Of a stretch of 38,477 nucleotides of DNA, positions 23,174 through 34,290 are shown piece by piece (position 1 is the first letter of the stretch; each line of letters begins with the position of its first letter). Both the position numbers and the translations under genes were made by a program. This DNA comes from Pseudomonadota bacterium (lineage in GTDB: Bacteria; Pseudomonadota; Alphaproteobacteria; Rhodobacterales; Rhodobacteraceae), in NCBI GenBank assembly GCA_020161615.1, contig JAIUPD010000019.1, forward strand, positions 1 to 38,477. The letters are read 5' to 3'. The notes beneath the pieces are model-generated. The model saw nothing but the letters and a program-made list of their open reading frames with translations, searched no databases and had not been told where the DNA came from.

Positions 23174-23755
23174 TCAGTCGATCAGGACCGGAGGCGCCTC
23201 GGAGGGCGGGGCGGCGTCGGCGTCGCGCAGATAGAGGGGCGCCGGGCGCGGATGCAGGTTCCCGCGACGGGCGCGGGCGAGGCGGGCAATCGCCAGGGCG
23301 AGGGGATGCGCGGGCGCCATCCGACCCTCGCCGATCGCCTGCACGGGGGGCGTGGCGGTCAGGAAGGGCGGTTCGGCGGCACGTGCCACCCATACCTGCC
23401 CGCGCAGCGCCGGGACGATGACCGGCAGGTCCGGGCCGTCCAGCGCCATCGCCTCGAACCGGGTTACGCCGATGGCCGGAATGCCGAGCCCCAGCGCCAG
23501 ACCGCGCGCCAGGGCCGTGGCGATGCGGATACCGGTGAAATTGCCGGGGCCGGTGCCGACGCCCAGCGCGGCCAGGTCCTGCCAGCCAAGCCCGGCCTCG
23601 GCCAGCACGGCCGCCAGCACCTCGGGCAGCGCCTCGCCCTGCCCTTTCGGCATCTCGATCCGCCGCAGCGCCAGGATGTCCTCGCCCCGGATTACCGCGG
23701 CCTCGATCCAGGGACCCGAGCTGTCGAAGCCCAGGATCGCCGGATCAGACGGCAA
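23174..23755 (-). CDS. tsaB: tRNA threonylcarbamoyladenosine biosynthesis protein TsaB
   Basis: TsaB is a partner of TsaD and TsaE in making the t6A modification at position 37 of ANN-decoding tRNAs. The 193 residues are of the ASKHA fold: FDSSGPWIEAAV at the N-terminus, then the signature GVGTGPGNFTGIRIA, typical of YeaZ/TsaB. The C-terminal half is shorter and more divergent, as usual. Its start lies inside the end of the nfu gene (11-base overlap), so the two are coupled. The stop is followed directly by repeat copy B. Confidence 0.9.
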   Translation of the reverse strand: MPSDPAILGFDSSGPWIEAAVIRGEDILALRRIEMPKGQGEALPEVLAAVLAEAGLGWQDLAALGVGTGPGNFTGIRIATALARGLALGLGIPAIGVTRFEAMALDGPDLPVIVPALRGQVWVARAAEPPFLTATPPVQAIGEGRMAPAHPLALAIARLARARRGNLHPRPAPLYLRDADAAPPSEAPPVLID

Positions 23756-24302
23756 CCTGGCGCACCTCGGTCACTTCGGGGATGTAGTGGCGCAGCAGGT
23801 TCTCGATGCCCATCTTCAGCGTCATCGTCGACGAGGGGCACCCCGCGCAGGCGCCCTTCATGTGCAGATAGACCACCCCGCGGTCGAAACCGTGGAAGGT
23901 GATGTCGCCGCCGTCCTGCGCCACCGCCGGGCGGACCCGCGTGTCGAGGAGTTCCTTGATCTGCTCGACCACCACGCCGTCAGGCCCTTCCTGCACGGCA
24001 TGGGCGGCTTCGGCCTCGCCCTCCAGCGCCGGGCGGCCCGATTGGTAGTGTTCGAGGATCGCGCCCAGGATCGCCGGCTTGGCATGGGCCCAGTCAGTCG
24101 CCTCGGCCTTGGTCACGGTGATGAAATCGGCGCCCAGAAAGACACCGGTCACGCCGGGCGCGGCAAAGATCGCCCGGGCCAGCGGCGAGGGGGCGGCGCT
24201 GGCGGCATCGGGGAAATCCGCCGTGCCCTGGCCCAGGACATCCTGTCCGGGCAGGAACTTCAGCGTGGCGGGGTTGGGGGTGGATTCGGTTTGAATGAAC
24301 AT
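23745..24302 (-). CDS. NifU-like iron-sulfur cluster carrier (Nfu type)
   Basis: This 185-residue protein is of the Nfu1 architecture: an N-terminal Nfu_N domain (MFIQTESTPNPATLKFLPG) and a C-terminal NifU-like domain carrying the cluster-binding CxxC in KGACAGCPSST. Such proteins receive [4Fe-4S] clusters and pass them to target enzymes. The C-terminal DTRVRPAVAQDGGDI motif is the usual one. A GGAGG precedes the ATG at 24302 by about nine bases. It is the first gene of a group with tsaB and, beyond the repeat, rimI. Confidence 0.92.
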   Translation of the reverse strand: MFIQTESTPNPATLKFLPGQDVLGQGTADFPDAASAAPSPLARAIFAAPGVTGVFLGADFITVTKAEATDWAHAKPAILGAILEHYQSGRPALEGEAEAAHAVQEGPDGVVVEQIKELLDTRVRPAVAQDGGDITFHGFDRGVVYLHMKGACAGCPSSTMTLKMGIENLLRHYIPEVTEVRQVAV

Positions 24303-25543
24303 GGCGCGGGCCTCCGTTTGGGGGGATATGCGGTCGCGCCGGGCACGAGTCAAGGAAGGGCGGCAGCGGCGGAAGGGCGCAGACGGGGCCGCAGGCCCTG
24401 GCGGGCGGCGGCGTGTCGCGGCGACGGGGGCGGGCTGGGGGATCCGGGCGGCAGGACCCTCCGCCGCGGGGCGGGCGGCTCGCGTCTGTTTGCCGGCGGG
24501 CCGTTGTCCTGCCCCGCAAGGGTCTTTGCCCCCCGGTCTTCGTTCCCACACGCCCCCTGCCTCGGAGCGTGGCGCCTGCAGGCCATCGGCGGCGCGCCCC
24601 GCCCGGGTGCTCCGATACAAAGGCTGGCGTGTGCGGGGCGAAAGCCTCGCCGAAGCGCACGCCCGCATGGCGCCCGGGCAGCCCGATCCCGGGCGCAACG
24701 GCCAGGCGTCTCTGCCCCCGCCACAAGAACGGAACGCCCGATCTTCCGGGGCGCGTCCTGGCCTGATCGCGGCGGGGGAAGGACGACCGAGCGTAGCGGC
24801 CGGGCCCGATCTCACACCACCGGTTTGGGCGGCCGCGTCCCGGACGCGAGCGGCGCCTTTGATGGCAGCGCCGCCAAGGGAATCCTTCCGCGAGGGCGGC
24901 GACGGGCCGTCGGAGGCGATTTGGCGGCGGATGACGTCATGCGCCAACCAGCGGTGGAGGGACGCTCTGCCAGAAACCGGGCTCCTTGGGCGGTGCCGGC
25001 GCGGGGCGTCAGGACACGGCAACCCTGCCCGGAAACCCGAGCCGCGGCCGGCCATTGACCGTCCGGTCCGGCGCCAGGGCGGAACAGCCGGTCCCTGCCG
25101 AGGCGCATCCTCCCCCTTGGCTTCCTTGTCTCAAACCTATCCCTTGGGGGGTCGGGGTTTCTCAACCGGGATGCCCCCCCCTGAGCGACGAGCTGGCCCC
25201 CGCCTCCGGTCGCCCGCAGACCGAGGGCGAACCTCTTCGCCTTCAGGCCCCGGAAGCGTCGCCCGGCTTGCGCACTGCGATTGCCGGCGCAGGGGCAACG
25301 CGCCTCCCTGTCATCGTCGCGCCCGGGCTGTGCGGGCGGGTTCAGCCCAAGGCGCCCCGCCTTGATGACGCTGCGGCACCGTCTGGCCGGTCAGACCCTC
25401 GGCCCACGCGCCGCGGTTGCGCCCTCACTCCGTGCCCACCGCCGGTGCAAGGCAGCGATCCCGGCCTCGCCGTTTGCCCGCTCGCGGAAAGAATTCCCCT
25501 CGCTTCCGTGCCTGCCCCCAATGCCGGGCGCACCGTGCCGCCG
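24303..25543. other. gene-free stretch of about 1.2 kb
   Basis: I cannot support any gene here on either strand. Long frames exist because of the high GC, but their translations are arginine-, proline- and glycine-rich and match nothing I know. Features noted are many short GC-rich inverted repeats, a TGACGTCA palindrome near 24935, and a segment near 25130-25180 (CTCAAACCTATCCCTTGGGGGG ... ATGCCCCCCC) that faintly recalls the hairpin part of the dispersed repeat. It may hold decayed genes or an unrecognised RNA, and it contains the nfu promoter at its left end. Confidence 0.4.
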
Positions 25544-25831
25544 TCAATAGAACACGCGCGAGCCCAGGATTGCCTCGATCTCGTAATCGCTGAGCGGCTC
25601 CTCGAACAACAAGCCGCAGGTATCGTCGAAATGCCATCGCACTTCGGCCGGGTGCTGCTGGCCGACACAGAGGATGTCGACGAAATCCCCGATCCGCAGC
25701 ATCCGGTCGGGCACACCCAGCAGCCGCGCCCCGTTCGCGGACACATTCCCCAGCGTCGCATCGAACAGGCCCATCGGGGCCCGCACCTGGACCAATGCCC
25801 GAGTCGGCAATCGCAGCGCGCGATTCGGCAT
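25544..25831 (-). CDS. PilZ-domain protein
   Basis: This 95-residue single-domain protein resembles PilZ, which commonly binds cyclic di-GMP. An N-terminal arginine-rich segment (MPNRALRLPTRALVQV) recalls the RxxxR part of the ligand site, and NVSANGARLLG recalls the (D/N)xSxxG part. A strand WHFDDTCGLLFEEPL closes the barrel. The first arginines are close to the expected motif but not a textbook match, so ligand binding is inferred. The start at 25831 is preceded by GGGAG; longer frames are unsupported. It stands alone upstream of and divergent from clpB. Confidence 0.65.
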   Translation of the reverse strand: MPNRALRLPTRALVQVRAPMGLFDATLGNVSANGARLLGVPDRMLRIGDFVDILCVGQQHPAEVRWHFDDTCGLLFEEPLSDYEIEAILGSRVFY

Positions 25832-25897
25832 ATCCCATCTCCCATTCGGTTTTTCCTCAGCCTGCCGCGATAAGATTGCCTCGCGGTTAACACCTCT

Positions 25898-25926
25898 CTT
25901 GATCGGCGGTTTTGCGCCCCCCACAT
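25898..25926 (+). promoter_or_regulatory. candidate heat-shock (RpoH-type) promoter of clpB
   Basis: CTTGAT (25898-25903) is followed after 13 bases by CCCCCCACAT, close to the CTTGAA / CCCCAT pattern of sigma-32 promoters. It would start transcription about 70 bases before the clpB ATG. The assignment was made by eye and is supported mainly by the nature of the downstream gene. Confidence 0.45.
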
Positions 25927-26006
25927 AGGTTTCGAGGCCCGCAAGGGGGCATGCGCCGATGGTCGGGCGTGCCCCGACCGACGGGCGCTTGGAGATGGAG
26001 ACAACG

Positions 26007-28622
<2,616 letters not shown>

Positions 28623-28650
28623 GGGGCCATGCAGCCCGGAAACAGGCAAA

Positions 28651-28679
28651 GGGGCGCCGGGAAACCGGCGCCCCTTTCT
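28651..28679 (+). terminator. Rho-independent terminator between clpB and the FNR-like gene
   Basis: A perfect 10-bp stem GGGGCGCCGG/CCGGCGCCCC with a GAAA tetraloop is preceded by AAA and followed by TTT. The symmetric flanks mean it can work for clpB on the plus strand and for the convergent regulator gene on the minus strand. Confidence 0.85.
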
Positions 28680-28709
28680 GCATCGCCCACCGCGCCGACT
28701 GGCGGTCGG

Positions 28710-29441
28710 CTACATCAACGGCCGCGCCTGAGGGCGCTCGAGGTCGATCATCGCCAGCGCGGCAAGATCCTGGATCTTCAGGAGTTCGAGTTGCCCGTCG
28801 CTCCATTGCGCGAGGCCGATGTCGCGCAGCGCTTTCAGGGTCTTGTTGGTATGGACCAGCGACAGGCCCAACGAATCCGCCAGATCCTGCTGGCGGAAGG
28901 GCAAGGGCACGGTGCCATCCGTCTCGAGCCCCACGGCCTTGAGCCGCTCCCAGATCCGCACCAGCGCCCAGGCGATCCGTTGCGTGGCGTCGCGCTGCCC
29001 CAGCGAGGCGATGGTCTCGCCCAGGAAATGCTCCTCGACCGCGCCGATCCAGGTCAGGTCATAGGCGCGCTCGGGATAGCGGCGGAAGACCTCCCACAGA
29101 TCGTCACGGCGGAAGACGCAGAGCGTCATCTGCGTCGAGGCTTCAACCGAATGCTTCATCTCGCCCATGATCCCGGCTTGCAGACCGACGAAATCCCCCG
29201 GAAACAGGAAGTTGATCACCTGCCGCTTGCCGTTTTCCAGCGTGGTATAGCGGGTGCCCATGCCATCAAGCACGGTATAGAGCTGCGGCGCGTTCGATCC
29301 TTCCAGAAGGATCGTTGTGCGCGGATCGACTTTCAATTCTCCGGTCTTGAACGACTCCATGAAAGAAAGCTCTTCTTCGGTAAACGGCAGGAACAGGGAC
29401 CGTTTGCGCAAGGGGCAGTTCCTGCAGGCTGTGCCGGGCAT
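28710..29441 (-). CDS. Crp/Fnr-family transcriptional regulator with FNR-like cysteines
   Basis: This 243-residue regulator has an N-terminal cysteine segment, a cyclic-nucleotide-like beta-barrel (about 30-120), a dimerisation helix and a C-terminal winged helix (RQQDLADSLGLSLVHTNKTLKAL). Its CRNC at 6-9 aligns with C20 and C23 of E. coli FNR, and C108 lies exactly 99 residues after C9, like C122 in FNR. The position of FNR C29 is S15, so three of the four cluster ligands are kept. The recognition helix lacks the E-x2-S-R of FNR, so its operator should differ from TTGAT-N4-ATCAA. A redox or oxygen sensing role is possible but unproven. It is divergent from the receiver-like gene at 29522. 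Confidence 0.85.
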   Translation of the reverse strand: MPGTACRNCPLRKRSLFLPFTEEELSFMESFKTGELKVDPRTTILLEGSNAPQLYTVLDGMGTRYTTLENGKRQVINFLFPGDFVGLQAGIMGEMKHSVEASTQMTLCVFRRDDLWEVFRRYPERAYDLTWIGAVEEHFLGETIASLGQRDATQRIAWALVRIWERLKAVGLETDGTVPLPFRQQDLADSLGLSLVHTNKTLKALRDIGLAQWSDGQLELLKIQDLAALAMIDLERPQARPLM

Positions 29442-29459
29442 AGAAACCTCGCTGGCTAT

Positions 29460-29479
29460 GTCACAGTTAAATGCGTGAC
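29460..29479. promoter_or_regulatory. inverted repeat in the divergent regulator region
   Basis: GTCAC and GTGAC form an inverted repeat with 10 bases between them, in the 80-base region shared by the FNR-like gene and the receiver-like gene. Crp/Fnr proteins bind inverted repeats of this kind, so it could be an operator. The arms are only 5 bases long and this may be chance. Confidence 0.25.
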
Positions 29480-29521
29480 CGGCGGATTCGTTCCATGGTC
29501 CGGTTCCTTCGGAGGAAATTG

Positions 29522-29911
29522 ATGGACGTACATGGCTCGATGAACAACGAGGTCTACGTGCTGATGCTGCGCGACTCCTTTGTGCTCAAGGATCTTGAGG
29601 ACACGGTGCGGGATTATGCCCCCGGCGCCGTTGTTCTCACGGCCAGCGAGTGGGACGAGGCGCTGGCGCTCATCGACGGGCTGGACCGGCTGTCCATCGC
29701 CTTTGTCGAAGCGGGGGCCGAGGCCGTGGCCGCGGCGCAGATCGACGCGCGGGTCGCGGCGATGGGCGGGCGGATCGTGCTTCTGGGCGACGAAGCCGAG
29801 GATGAATGGGAAGCGGACAGCCAGGCCTCGCGCTGGCCGGTCCTGCTGCGCCCCTTCTCGACCCAGACCGTAGAGCGGCTGCTGGCCGAGCTGATGGGCC
29901 GCCCCGCCTGA
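29522..29911 (+). CDS. degenerate response-regulator receiver-like protein
   Basis: This 129-residue protein has the alternating beta/alpha pattern of a receiver domain and little else. The usual phosphoacceptor aspartate at the end of strand three appears replaced: the segment reads SIAFVEAGAE. The lysine before the proline near strand five is replaced by arginine in LRPFSTQTVERLL (the usual form is KPF). It therefore probably cannot be phosphorylated in the normal way and may act by protein contact. A GGAGG before the ATG at 29522 is clear. It is divergent from the FNR-like regulator. Family membership is inferred from fold pattern only. Confidence 0.55.
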   Translation: MDVHGSMNNEVYVLMLRDSFVLKDLEDTVRDYAPGAVVLTASEWDEALALIDGLDRLSIAFVEAGAEAVAAAQIDARVAAMGGRIVLLGDEAEDEWEADSQASRWPVLLRPFSTQTVERLLAELMGRPA

Positions 29912-29990
29912 AGCGCGCCTGAAACGCGCGCCCCTTCCCCCGGCCCGCTGTATCGCCGATACTGCGCCGATCTTGCAGGGAAGGGCCCGG

Positions 29991-30893
29991 ATGGACAGGC
30001 TTGCCGCCGACCGCATGTTCATCGCCGTGATGGAGACCGGCAGCTTCGCCGCGGCCGCCCGCAAGCTCGGGACCAGCGCCGGGCAGGCGTCGAAGCTGGT
30101 GTCGGCGCTGGAGGGGGAACTGGGCACCCGCCTCCTGAACCGCACCACCCGGGCCCTGGCCCCGACCGAGCTGGGGCAGAGCTATTTCGCCCAGATCCGC
30201 AACATCCTGGGCGACCTCGACACGCTGGACCAGAGCCTGAAGGACGCGGGCGAGGCGCCGCGCGGGCGGCTGCGGCTGACCGCGCCCATGTCGCTGGGCA
30301 CCATGCAGCTGGCGCGCGCGCTCAATGATTTCGCCGCGGCCTATCCGGGAATCGAGATGGATGTCTCGTTCACCGACCGCTTCGTCAATCTGGTGGACGA
30401 GGGGATGGATGCGGCGATCCGGGTGGGCCATCCGGCCGACAGTTCGCTGATCGCCCGGCGGCTGGGGCAGACGCGGATCCTGATGGTCGCCAGCCCCGCC
30501 TATCTGGCCCGGCGGGGCCGACCCGGGACGCTGGAGGCGCTGGCGGGTCACGAATGCATTCTGGACACCACCCTGCGCGACCCGGCGATCTGGCGCTTTG
30601 GCGAGCGGTCCCTGACCGTGCGCGGGCGCATCCGCTACAGCAGCGCCCTGGCCTGTCTGCTGGCGGCCGAGCACGGGCTGGGCATCGCCCGTGTGCCCGG
30701 TTTCACCGCGCAGGCCAGCCTCGCCGCCGGTCGGGTCGAGGTTCTGCTGCCCGAGACGGAACCCGCCCCGCCCGGTATCTTCGCCCTCTATCCCGCCGGG
30801 CGGCACCTGCCGGTCAAAGTGCGGGTCCTCATCGATTTCCTCAGCCGCGAATTTGGCGATGTCGATCCATTCCTTCCAGATCGGAACGAATGA
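29991..30893 (+). CDS. LysR-family transcriptional regulator
   Basis: This 300-residue LysR-type regulator has an N-terminal winged helix-turn-helix (residues about 4-63: ETGSFAAAARKLGTSAGQASKLVSALE region, then LLNRTTRALAPTELG) and a two-lobed effector-binding domain (GRLRLTAPMSLGTMQLA, GMDAAIRVG, ILMVASPAYLARRG). The ligand is unknown. The ATG at 29991 follows GGGAAGGG. It is immediately upstream of and on the same strand as the DoxX and extradiol dioxygenase genes, which suggests that it controls them; many LysR genes are divergent from their targets, so the tandem arrangement is slightly unusual. Confidence 0.92.
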   Translation: MDRLAADRMFIAVMETGSFAAAARKLGTSAGQASKLVSALEGELGTRLLNRTTRALAPTELGQSYFAQIRNILGDLDTLDQSLKDAGEAPRGRLRLTAPMSLGTMQLARALNDFAAAYPGIEMDVSFTDRFVNLVDEGMDAAIRVGHPADSSLIARRLGQTRILMVASPAYLARRGRPGTLEALAGHECILDTTLRDPAIWRFGERSLTVRGRIRYSSALACLLAAEHGLGIARVPGFTAQASLAAGRVEVLLPETEPAPPGIFALYPAGRHLPVKVRVLIDFLSREFGDVDPFLPDRNE

Positions 30894-30989
30894 ACTGCCA
30901 AGGCAGCGGATTATCAGCACACTGGCCGGGTGGCATATGAGGGGCACGCACCGCCGCAACCTGCGGCCAAGCCTTTACCGGAGACCCTC

Positions 30990-31421
30990 ATGACCGCCAC
31001 CACCGCCGCGCCGACCTCGGCCACCCGCCTCGCCAATACCGACCTCGCCGCGCTGATCCTGCGCGTGTCGATGGGCCTGTTGTTCATCGCCCATGGCTGG
31101 ATGAAATACGCCGTCTTCACCCCCGCCGGCACCGCCGGCTATTTCGCCTCGATCGGCCTGCCACCCTTCCTGGCCTATGTGACCATTGCCGTTGAAATCC
31201 TCGGCGGCCTGATGCTGATCGCCGGCCTCTGGACCCGCTGGGTCTCGATCGTGCTGATCCCGGTGATGATCGGTGCCGCCTATTTCGGCCATGGCTCGAA
31301 CGGCTTCTTCTTCTCGGTCGAGGGTGGCGGCTGGGAATACCCCGCCTTCTGGACCGTCGCCCTGGTGGTGCAGGCCCTGATCGGCGGCGGGGCCTATGCG
31401 CTGCGCGACGCGCGCGGCTGA
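30990..31421 (+). CDS. DoxX-family membrane protein
   Basis: This 143-residue integral membrane protein has four predicted helices and the DoxX pattern: LRVSMGLLFIAHGWMKYAVF at the first helix, IAVEILGGLMLIAGLWTRW at the second and third, and FFFSVEGGGWEYPAFW in the last loop. DoxX proteins are associated with redox and aromatic or quinone metabolism, but their activity is mostly undefined. It is followed after 55 bases by an extradiol dioxygenase gene, a pairing seen in many genomes. The ATG at 30990 has a GGAG upstream. Confidence 0.85.
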   Translation: MTATTAAPTSATRLANTDLAALILRVSMGLLFIAHGWMKYAVFTPAGTAGYFASIGLPPFLAYVTIAVEILGGLMLIAGLWTRWVSIVLIPVMIGAAYFGHGSNGFFFSVEGGGWEYPAFWTVALVVQALIGGGAYALRDARG

Positions 31422-31476
31422 CCTATCCTTCCCCCGGGGTGGCCCCGCCGGCCGCCCCTACCCCCCGGAGGTTCCG

Positions 31477-32277
31477 ATGACCCGACGCATGCCCACCTAT
31501 TTCATCTCGCACGGGGGTGGCCCCTGGCCCTGGCTGCCGCAGATGCGCGCCCAGTTCCGAAACCTGGAAGCCAGCCTCAAGGCGATGGTCGCCGAGCTGC
31601 CCGAGCTGCCGAAGGCCGTGCTGGTCATCTCGGGCCATTGGGAGACCGAGGATTTCGCCGTCATGGGCTCGGCCCGTCCGCCGATGGTCTATGATTACTA
31701 CGGCTTCCCCAAGGAAACCTATGCCATCACCTACCCCGCCCCCGGCGCCCCCGGCGATCTGGCCCAGCGCACCGCCGACCTGCTGAGGGCCGCGGGGCTA
31801 CCCACGCGGATCGACGCCACGCAGGGCTACGACCACGGCACGTTCGCGCCCCTCTACGTCATGTTCCCCGAAGCCAATGTGCCGGTCTACCAGGTCTCCA
31901 TGCGCCACGGCTATTCGCCCGAGGAGCATTTCGCCCTGGGCCGCGCCCTGGCGCCCCTGCGGGACGAGGGTGTGATGATCGTGGGCTCGGGCCTGAGCTT
32001 CCATAACCTCAGGATGTTCGGACCGGCCGCCAAGGTTCCGTCCGAGGCCTTCGACGCCTGGCTGGACGAGACGCTGAACGCCGACCCCGAGGCCCGGACC
32101 CAGGCCCTGATCGACTGGGAGAAGGCCCCCTATGCCCGCGTCTGCCACCGCGAGGAGGATCATTTCGTGCCGATCTTCGCCGCGCTCGGCGCTGCCGAGG
32201 GCGAGAAGGCCACGCGGATCTATCACGATGTCGGGCTGATGGGCGGCGTCACCGCCTCGAGCTATCGCTTCGGCTGA
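31477..32277 (+). CDS. extradiol aromatic ring-opening dioxygenase (DODA/LigB type)
   Basis: This 266-residue enzyme resembles YgiD/4,5-DOPA dioxygenases, non-haem metal enzymes that cleave catechol rings next to the two hydroxyls. Candidate metal and active-site residues lie in FISHGGGP (H12), VISGHWE, YDHGTFAPL and EEDHFVPI. The segment GSGLSFHNLRMF is also a family hallmark. The true substrate cannot be inferred and some family members act on other phenolics. A GGAGG precedes the ATG at 31477. It is the last gene of the LysR-DoxX-dioxygenase cluster and ends before a bidirectional hairpin. Confidence 0.88.
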   Translation: MTRRMPTYFISHGGGPWPWLPQMRAQFRNLEASLKAMVAELPELPKAVLVISGHWETEDFAVMGSARPPMVYDYYGFPKETYAITYPAPGAPGDLAQRTADLLRAAGLPTRIDATQGYDHGTFAPLYVMFPEANVPVYQVSMRHGYSPEEHFALGRALAPLRDEGVMIVGSGLSFHNLRMFGPAAKVPSEAFDAWLDETLNADPEARTQALIDWEKAPYARVCHREEDHFVPIFAALGAAEGEKATRIYHDVGLMGGVTASSYRFG

Positions 32278-32297
32278 GGCGACCCCTCACACGACAT

Positions 32298-32328
32298 ACG
32301 GCCGCCGGGGATACCGGCGGCCGTTCTT
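32298..32328 (+). terminator. bidirectional terminator hairpin
   Basis: A perfect 11-bp stem (ACGGCCGCCGG and its complement at 32314-32324) with a five-base loop is followed by TCTT. It lies between the convergent dioxygenase and DUF4139 genes and can serve both. Confidence 0.75.
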
Positions 32329-32346
32329 CATCGGCGGATGGCGGCC

Positions 32347-34272
32347 TCAGCGCGGCTGCAGCAGCGCCGCGATCCGGGCCCGCAGTTCGACCGCGCTCTG
32401 CGCCGCGGCTTCGCTGGCGTCCTGTGCCTGGGCGATGGCCCCGTCGATGGCATCGACCCGGGCGCGGCGCTCGCGGTTGGCCTGGCTGTCGTCGCCCAGT
32501 TGCACGATCAGGTTGACCAGCCGCTGCTGCTCGCGTTCCAGCGTCTGCACCTCGCCCGCCTGACGGCGCTGTTCGTTCTCGGCCTCGAGGATCTGGCGCC
32601 GCAGCTGGCCGATCTGGGCCAGCAAGTCCCGCACCTGCGGATCCTCGGCCCGACCTTCCCAATAGGCCAGCGTGTTCAGATCCATGTCGATGATGCCCAT
32701 CCGGCGCAGCCGCGGCTGGCGCTCGGTCACGGTGAGGCTGGCGCGCTCACCCGCGCCGACCTCGACCACCCAACGCCAGGCATCCGGCCGTTCCTCGGCC
32801 CCGGTCGTGCTGCTGACGCTCCAGCCCGGGTTACGGGGATGGTCGATGGTTACCTCGCGTTCCGCATCGGGGGCACCCTCGATCCGGTAGGTGATGCGGC
32901 GCTCCAGATCCTCGGTCACCGTCAGGATACCGTCGACGATCCGCATCTCGCGCAGGGTCTCGGTATTGGTCGATTCCTCGCGCACCTCGACCGCCGTGTC
33001 GCGGGCGAAATCCACAACCTCGGTCGCGCCGGGCGCCAGTTCCGGGATCATCGCATCCCCGGCATGGCCGCGCCCGTCCTCGTAGAGGGTCAGCACACCG
33101 GCCGGCAGCCTGAGCGGCAGCGGGTTCTCCAGCGACAGGGCGATCACCGGGTTGAGATCCCCCTGCCCGCCGCGATAGAGCACCAGCCGTGCGTCGGGCA
33201 GGAGTTCCGACAGGAAAGGCACGCTCATCATCTGGCCGGCGGGCAGCGTCACCGGCGTTTCCAGCGTGAAACGGCTGAAGCTGTCGCCGTCGTCCGCCGT
33301 GACCTGGACCGAGGCCACGCTGTCCTGCAGGGCCATCGAGGGCGCGCCCGCGGCCTCGGCCATGGCACCGATCGCGCCGCGGTACATGGGCGCCGCCGCC
33401 GTCACCATCGGCGCGGGCACCGGTTCGAGCGCCTGCTCGCGCCGGGCATAGGTGCGGGCGTAGAGTTGCGCCTCGATGGCCCGGACCGAGCCGGTGGCCA
33501 GGGTCAGCCGCACATCCTGCCAGTCGATCCCGGTGGTGTTCTCGACCACGGCCCAGCCGATCAGGCGGATCCCCTCGGGCGTGTCGACGGCGCGCCAGGC
33601 CGTGCGCCAGAGCGGCGCGTTCTGCAGATAAACCAGCCCCACCTCGCGCGGGGTCTGGTTGTCGCTGTCCAGCGTCAACTCGATCCGGCGCGGGTTGGCA
33701 GCGCCGCGCCAGGCGCGCAACGCCTCGGTCAGGGTCGCCTGATCGGCAGCCTCGGCGAAGCGGACGCCCAGCGCGTCGTCCATGACGAAGGATTGCAGGA
33801 CCCCGTCATCGCCTTGCAGGTTCAGCACGTTGATCGTGCCATGTTCGCCCGGACGCTGGGTCACCCCCATGTTGAGCCCCTGCCAGCTCTCGCCCCGACG
33901 CTCGACCACCAGGGGCGCACCCACCATGGTCCCGAACAGACGCACCGGATCGGTCACATCCTCGGGGCCGAAGGGGAAATGCGCGAAAGCATCCTCGAAA
34001 CTGCCGGGGCCGGTCATGGTGACATAGGGGACCCCGCCCGCGGGATCGAGAACCCAGAGGCTTTTCAGGAAATCGTCGATATCGTCGCGCGCCACCGACA
34101 GGCGCATCGGCTCGACACCCAGCTGGCCCTCGGCCTCGATCATGGCAAGGCCGGCAGTCGACAGGGTGACCGCGTTGATCGAGGTCTCGGCGGCCAGCGG
34201 AAAGGCCAGGACCAGCCCGCTGAGCGACAGGATCAGGGCACGGCGCAGACGGCGGGGGACGGGAAAGGACAT
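32347..34272 (-). CDS. DUF4139 (MuiA-like) exported protein
   Basis: This 641-residue protein has a Sec signal peptide (ALILSLSGLVLAFPLAAE, cleavage near residue 28), a long beta-rich body and a C-terminal coiled-coil (residues about 555-640, with heptad-like LRRQILEAENEQRRQ). The middle (VGLVYLQNAPLWRTAWRAV, then VENTTGIDWQDVRLTLATG) is the DUF4139 hallmark of the mucoidy-inhibitor MuiA group, whose function in bacteria is not established. An envelope role is inferred. The ATG at 34272, preceded by GGAG, fits the signal peptide. It is divergent from the ABC exporter gene, and three 12-base direct repeats lie in its leader. Confidence 0.8.
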   Translation of the reverse strand: MSFPVPRRLRRALILSLSGLVLAFPLAAETSINAVTLSTAGLAMIEAEGQLGVEPMRLSVARDDIDDFLKSLWVLDPAGGVPYVTMTGPGSFEDAFAHFPFGPEDVTDPVRLFGTMVGAPLVVERRGESWQGLNMGVTQRPGEHGTINVLNLQGDDGVLQSFVMDDALGVRFAEAADQATLTEALRAWRGAANPRRIELTLDSDNQTPREVGLVYLQNAPLWRTAWRAVDTPEGIRLIGWAVVENTTGIDWQDVRLTLATGSVRAIEAQLYARTYARREQALEPVPAPMVTAAAPMYRGAIGAMAEAAGAPSMALQDSVASVQVTADDGDSFSRFTLETPVTLPAGQMMSVPFLSELLPDARLVLYRGGQGDLNPVIALSLENPLPLRLPAGVLTLYEDGRGHAGDAMIPELAPGATEVVDFARDTAVEVREESTNTETLREMRIVDGILTVTEDLERRITYRIEGAPDAEREVTIDHPRNPGWSVSSTTGAEERPDAWRWVVEVGAGERASLTVTERQPRLRRMGIIDMDLNTLAYWEGRAEDPQVRDLLAQIGQLRRQILEAENEQRRQAGEVQTLEREQQRLVNLIVQLGDDSQANRERRARVDAIDGAIAQAQDASEAAAQSAVELRARIAALLQPR

Positions 34273-34290
34273 GGGGTGAACTCCGGTGCT

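Noticed and set aside
24295-25365. Long frames on both strands in the 1.2-kb gap, one of 356 codons.
   Set aside because: Low-complexity R/G/P/A-rich translations with no motif, and none has a convincing start or neighbour context.
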